Part shown: one piece after another, positions 60,941 through 64,000 of the stretch
Layout: the number at the start of each line of letters is the position of its first letter
Position numbering within the stretch: the first letter of the stretch is position 1
Origin: Candidatus Daviesbacteria bacterium
Lineage (GTDB): Bacteria > Patescibacteria > Microgenomatia > Daviesbacterales > UBA10151
Direction: 5' to 3'
Length of the DNA stretch: 64,000 nucleotides
Assembly (NCBI GenBank): GCA_016176335.1
Contig: JACOXI010000005.1
Coordinates: 96,236 to 160,235 of the forward strand
Program-made: the position numbers and the translations under genes
The notes under the pieces: model-generated
Databases searched by the model: none
Seen by the model: the letters and a program-made list of their open reading frames with translations, nothing else
Told to the model about the DNA's origin: nothing

Positions 60941-62311
60941 TCATTTGGCAACCCCCCTTACGAATGCTACTTTTGCTGTCTGGAATAAATTTTTAACTGT
61001 TTTTGGTGTAATGATCGTTATAAATCCTAATTTTCTCCCCTCTTTTTCCCTTCTGTCCATTTCTCTAACTGTTCTCACTTCCCCCAATAACCCTACCTCT
61101 CCTACAAAAACCGTCTTCGGTTTTATTGTTTGATCCTCAAAAGAGGAAATGATGGCCATGCAAATCCCCAAGTCCGCTGCAGGCTCAAAAACCCGCAGTC
61201 CTCCGGTGACATTTACAAAAACATCCTGATCATATAATGGTAACCCCATTCTCTTTTGCAAAACTGCCACCAAAAGTTGTAAACGGTTGTTATCCACCCC
61301 CGAACCTGTACGTCTGGGCGAAGGCAGGCTTGTTTTGGTCACCAGAGCCTGGATTTCCACCAAAAGGGGTCGCAGTCCTGTTAAAATTGCCACCACTGCT
61401 GAACCCGGAGCATCCACCTTTTGATCCAAAAAGATTTTGGAAGGATTTTTCACCTCCACCATTCCCGCATCTACCATCTCAAAAACCCCCACCTCATCTG
61501 TGGGTCCAAACCTGTTTTTATTACTTCGTAAAATCCTAAATTGGGTGGCGGAGTCACCTTCCAAAGACAAAACCACATCCACCATATGTTCCAAAGTTTT
61601 AGGACCGGCAATAGTCCCTTCTTTTGTCACATGACCAACCAAAAATATAGGGATATGACTCTCTTTGGCCACTTTCTGCAGTCTCGCAGCACACTCCCTA
61701 ACTTGGCCTATTGAGCCGGCAATGGATTCCAAATCCTGCGTTTCCAGGGTTTGGATCGAATCCACAATGACCAAGGCAGGTTGAGTTTGTCTGATAGCTT
61801 CTACCACCACATCCACATCCACCTCATTTAAAACTGCCAAATTCTCCTTTGGAGAAATCCGATCCACCCGAATTTTAATCTGGTGAGCCGATTCTTCGCC
61901 TGCAACATACAAAACTTGTTTATCGTTAATCGTTAATCGTTCATCGTTTATACGATCATCAATATTCTTTATACTATTTAAATTCAGTGCCAGCTGTGTG
62001 AGCAATGTACTTTTTCCTATTCCAGGATCACCTGAAACCAGGTTGACAGAACCTAAAACTATTCCCCCGCCTAAAACCCGATCAAACTCCTCCATTTTTG
62101 TAGTCAGCCTTTTATAATTAACTTGCTTTATTTCCCCTAAATTTATTATTTTTGTTTTTTCCCTTAATTCTTGATTCTTGATTCTTGATTCTGAACTCTC
62201 CACTTCCTCCACCAATGAATTCCAGGAGTCACATTGGGGGCATTTGCCAAGATATTGTGAGGAACGGTATCCACACTGCTGGCAGATATAGACTGAATGA
62301 CTCTTCGGCAT
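60941..62311 (-). CDS. radA: DNA repair protein RadA (Sms)
   Basis: A RecA-like helicase helping branch migration in recombination and transformation. 456 aa from the ATG at 62311 (MPKSHSVYICQQCG); five more codons are open upstream. A CxxC-CxxC zinc finger lies at residues 10-28, Walker A GDPGIGKST near 95, the RadA signature KNRFGPTDEVG near 270, and a Lon-like C-terminal domain (VNVTGGLRVFEPAADLGI) near 365-455. Two in-frame repeat insertions are seen: about 40-55 (SRIKNQELREK, DNA near 62160-62192) and about 115-135 (NDERLTINDK, DNA near 61918-61965). The competence genes at 23-25 kb give it a plausible second role. Confidence 0.95.
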   Translation of the reverse strand: MPKSHSVYICQQCGYRSSQYLGKCPQCDSWNSLVEEVESSESRIKNQELREKTKIINLGEIKQVNYKRLTTKMEEFDRVLGGGIVLGSVNLVSGDPGIGKSTLLTQLALNLNSIKNIDDRINDERLTINDKQVLYVAGEESAHQIKIRVDRISPKENLAVLNEVDVDVVVEAIRQTQPALVIVDSIQTLETQDLESIAGSIGQVRECAARLQKVAKESHIPIFLVGHVTKEGTIAGPKTLEHMVDVVLSLEGDSATQFRILRSNKNRFGPTDEVGVFEMVDAGMVEVKNPSKIFLDQKVDAPGSAVVAILTGLRPLLVEIQALVTKTSLPSPRRTGSGVDNNRLQLLVAVLQKRMGLPLYDQDVFVNVTGGLRVFEPAADLGICMAIISSFEDQTIKPKTVFVGEVGLLGEVRTVREMDRREKEGRKLGFITIITPKTVKNLFQTAKVAFVRGVAK

Positions 62312-62316
62312 ATTAG

Positions 62317-62459
62317 AAAATCTCAAAAATCAAATGTCCCGTCAAAGACGAGGCTCGCCTCTGGCGGCAAAACTCAAAACTACAATTCAAATCTCAAAAC
62401 TTTACAGATTTAAGATTTTAGATGTAGATTTGCGATTTGAGATATAACATTTGAGATTA
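62317..62459. repeat. R2 inverted repeat between radA and the S1 gene
   Basis: atctcaaaaatcaaatgtcc and tatcatttgagatta-like arms enclose a gaggctcgcctctggcgg element. Confidence 0.7.
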
Positions 62460-63524
62460 TTTATATATCAATCCTTCAGTAGAAGTTCTAAACGGAGCAA
62501 GAGTAATTCTTCTTTTTTGAGTATCCGCGCCATCCACCAGAAAGCTTTGGGATTTACCAACCTCATAAGTTATGTCCTGATCCATTTTTGATGAAGGCAA
62601 GAATCCTTCCGCGCCTGTCAGGGCCACTACTACTCCGGCATCTGAAACATTGGTTATTTCTCCCTTGACTACCTCATCTGCAGGATAAATTTGAGCAAGT
62701 TTCACAAAAGGATCCTCATTCAATTGTTTTATCGAAAGGTTCAGCCTGCCTAAATCCTCATCCACTCCCAAAACCAAAGCTTCAATTTCCTGATTCTTGA
62801 AAAAAGCAGACAAATCTTCTGTTCTTTCCCAGGCAACCTCTGAAATTAACACCAATCCTCGAACATCATCTTTCTCCACCACTACCCCAAAAGGCAGAAT
62901 TGAAACTACTTTTCCTTTAAAGTTTTGGCCTTTTTTGAAGTTTCTAAGCTTTGCTCTCACCGCATCTTCGGTCAATCCTTTTTGGGTAAATATCAGTTTG
63001 TTTGCATTTTCATCAACTTCGGAAACCAAAAAATTAACTGCTTGCCCGATCAATTCTTGAGCACTGGAAACATTTTTGTTGAGTACCTCAAAACCGGATA
63101 ATGAGTTTGGTAAAAATCCTCTGACCGAATCTGCTTCCACAATCAGCCCGCCTTTATTGATTTCCACGACCGTACCTGACAGTTTTGATTTGTTTGTCTG
63201 GGAATTTTTAAATCTTAACCAGTTTTTCCCCCTGCCCCGTCTGATACCAGACTTGGGTTGTGGAAGGTTAAGAGATAAAACAACTTGGCCGTTCTCGTTT
63301 TCCGAAAAAATTACAAAGGCTTTAACTTTCTCCCCGATTTTCAGCTTTTCCAGTTGAGCCGAAGAGAATTCTTTTTTGGGTAAAACAGCCTCCGATTTTG
63401 CACCGAGATCCAAAATGATTTCGGAATCATTGATGGCAACAATTTCACCCTCAATTTCCTGGCCGCGTCTGATATTAACAATTTTTGAGGCAGAAGAAGC
63501 CAACAGCTTCTCCATGACATCCAT
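62457..63524 (-). CDS. rpsA: 30S ribosomal protein S1-like protein (four S1 domains)
   Basis: An RNA-binding protein of the small subunit or a related S1 protein. 355 aa. Four S1 OB domains lie at about 19-88, 113-180, 199-265 and 281-347; each starts G(Q/S/N/E)xxxGxVxxI and holds a GxLxxSE or GFLPxS type motif. E. coli S1 has six domains; four is common in shorter bacterial S1 proteins. A Shine-Dalgarno-like AGGTGAT lies just before the ATG, unlike its leaderless neighbours. It lies immediately downstream of the 5S rRNA gene on the same strand. Confidence 0.88.
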   Translation of the reverse strand: MDVMEKLLASSASKIVNIRRGQEIEGEIVAINDSEIILDLGAKSEAVLPKKEFSSAQLEKLKIGEKVKAFVIFSENENGQVVLSLNLPQPKSGIRRGRGKNWLRFKNSQTNKSKLSGTVVEINKGGLIVEADSVRGFLPNSLSGFEVLNKNVSSAQELIGQAVNFLVSEVDENANKLIFTQKGLTEDAVRAKLRNFKKGQNFKGKVVSILPFGVVVEKDDVRGLVLISEVAWERTEDLSAFFKNQEIEALVLGVDEDLGRLNLSIKQLNEDPFVKLAQIYPADEVVKGEITNVSDAGVVVALTGAEGFLPSSKMDQDITYEVGKSQSFLVDGADTQKRRITLAPFRTSTEGLIYK

Positions 63525-63550
63525 CCATAATCACCTATCTTTCTTTAGAA

Positions 63551-63668
63551 TCCCGGCAGCGAGGTATTTTCACTCCGGCTTGCGCCGGAATTATCGTCCC
63601 TGCTGAAGCTTTTTACGACTGAGTTCGGGATGGGATCAGGTAGTGCAGCTTCGCTCAAACCACCGAGA
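63551..63668 (-). rRNA. rrf: 5S ribosomal RNA
   Basis: About 118 nt. The minus strand reads TCTCGGTGGTTTGAGCG at the start; the conserved CCCATCCCGAACTCAG box is present in the middle; the 3' end GCTGCCGGGA pairs with the 5' end in helix I. It lies about 100 nt downstream of the 23S 3' end. Confidence 0.92.
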
Positions 63669-63767
63669 AGTTAAGTATAAAGTATTTTGTATTAAGTATC
63701 AAGGCCGACTTTCCAAGCAAGAAACTTTTGCGCCTCGAAATGTGAATACGGTTTTTGAAGGAATTTA

Positions 63768-64000
63768 TCAAAAAATCTCAACTGTGACCATTAGTATTAG
63801 TAGGCTCAATGCCTTACAGCACTTACACCGCTAACCTATCAACGTCGTAGTCTACGACGGGTCTTACAATCCCTTGCGGGATTGCTTTTCAAAGATTCCT
63901 CATCTTGGGGTCTGCTTCGTGCTTAGATGCTTTCAGCACTTATCAAAAAACAACGTAGCTACCCTGCGCTGCACTTTTGGTACAACAGGCACACTAGAGG
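63768..64000 (-). rRNA. rrl: 23S ribosomal RNA, 3' end (partial)
   Basis: The minus strand shows the conserved 23S 3' region: AAGCATCTAAGCACGAAGC, ACGACGTTGATAGG and CCTACTAATACTAATGG. The gene continues beyond the window; the exact 3' end near 63768 is estimated by comparison with the known E. coli end. Confidence 0.92.

Noticed and set aside
63643..63834. 63-aa ORF near the rRNA genes
   Set aside because: It lies over the 5S-23S spacer and the conserved 23S 3' end.

Overview
The window looks like part of the chromosome of a Candidate Phyla Radiation (Patescibacteria) bacterium, most likely of the Microgenomates type. This is inferred from gene content and style, not from a database match. 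The signs are a small-genome set of housekeeping genes, many secreted Cys-rich, PEGA, dockerin and sortase-type proteins, promoter -10 boxes placed almost directly against start codons, and heavy loading with short interspersed repeats. TGA behaves as a normal stop codon.

Layout. 1-11.3 kb: rplA (5' end outside the window), then a 9 kb block of envelope genes (LMW phosphatase, flippase-like protein, dockerin protein, broken lipoprotein, large frameshifted DUF5667/Cys-rich protein), then rplJ and rplL. 11.3-17.7 kb: small HTH protein, cupin, two glycosyltransferases, MreB, PEGA protein, sortase, tRNA-Arg and tRNA-Pro. 18-28 kb: HD hydrolase, lytic transglycosylase, Ndk, metallophosphoesterase, ArgRS, ComEC and ComEA, SprT-like protease, LeuRS. 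28.4-34.5 kb: an F-type ATPase-like operon (c-like, b, delta, alpha, gamma, beta, epsilon). 34.7-49.1 kb: a giant GNVGIGT-repeat surface protein gene, split by a 23-bp tandem duplication. 49.3-54.7 kb: O-antigen-ligase/TPR protein, two tRNA-Ala, LysM/M23 peptidase, Rho. 54.8-57.4 kb: LPKTG Cys-rich protein and its partner. 57.4-58.4 kb: a structured intergenic region with a candidate small RNA and a small ORF. 58.4-63.5 kb: PIN-TRAM protein, two LytR_C proteins, RadA, S1. 63.5-64 kb: 5S and the 3' end of 23S rRNA.

The most notable system is the ATPase locus with the giant gene beside it. F1 looks complete and catalytically intact, but no a subunit is present. The c-like protein keeps the cytoplasmic GRNP loop yet has Val where the ion-binding carboxylate should be. 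It also carries a signal peptide and an extracellular domain. That domain resembles one found after the S74 chaperone domain of the giant surface protein encoded immediately downstream. I infer an ATP-driven, non-proton-translocating envelope machine linked to a giant fibre. It is comparable in concept to the F1-like motors of gliding mycoplasmas, but this is unproven.

Other themes are repeats inserted in frame into conserved genes (ArgRS, RadA, WecG, GT4, Rho, L1, LytR_C), likely leaderless transcription, and three surface-protein genes broken by a stop codon or frameshift.
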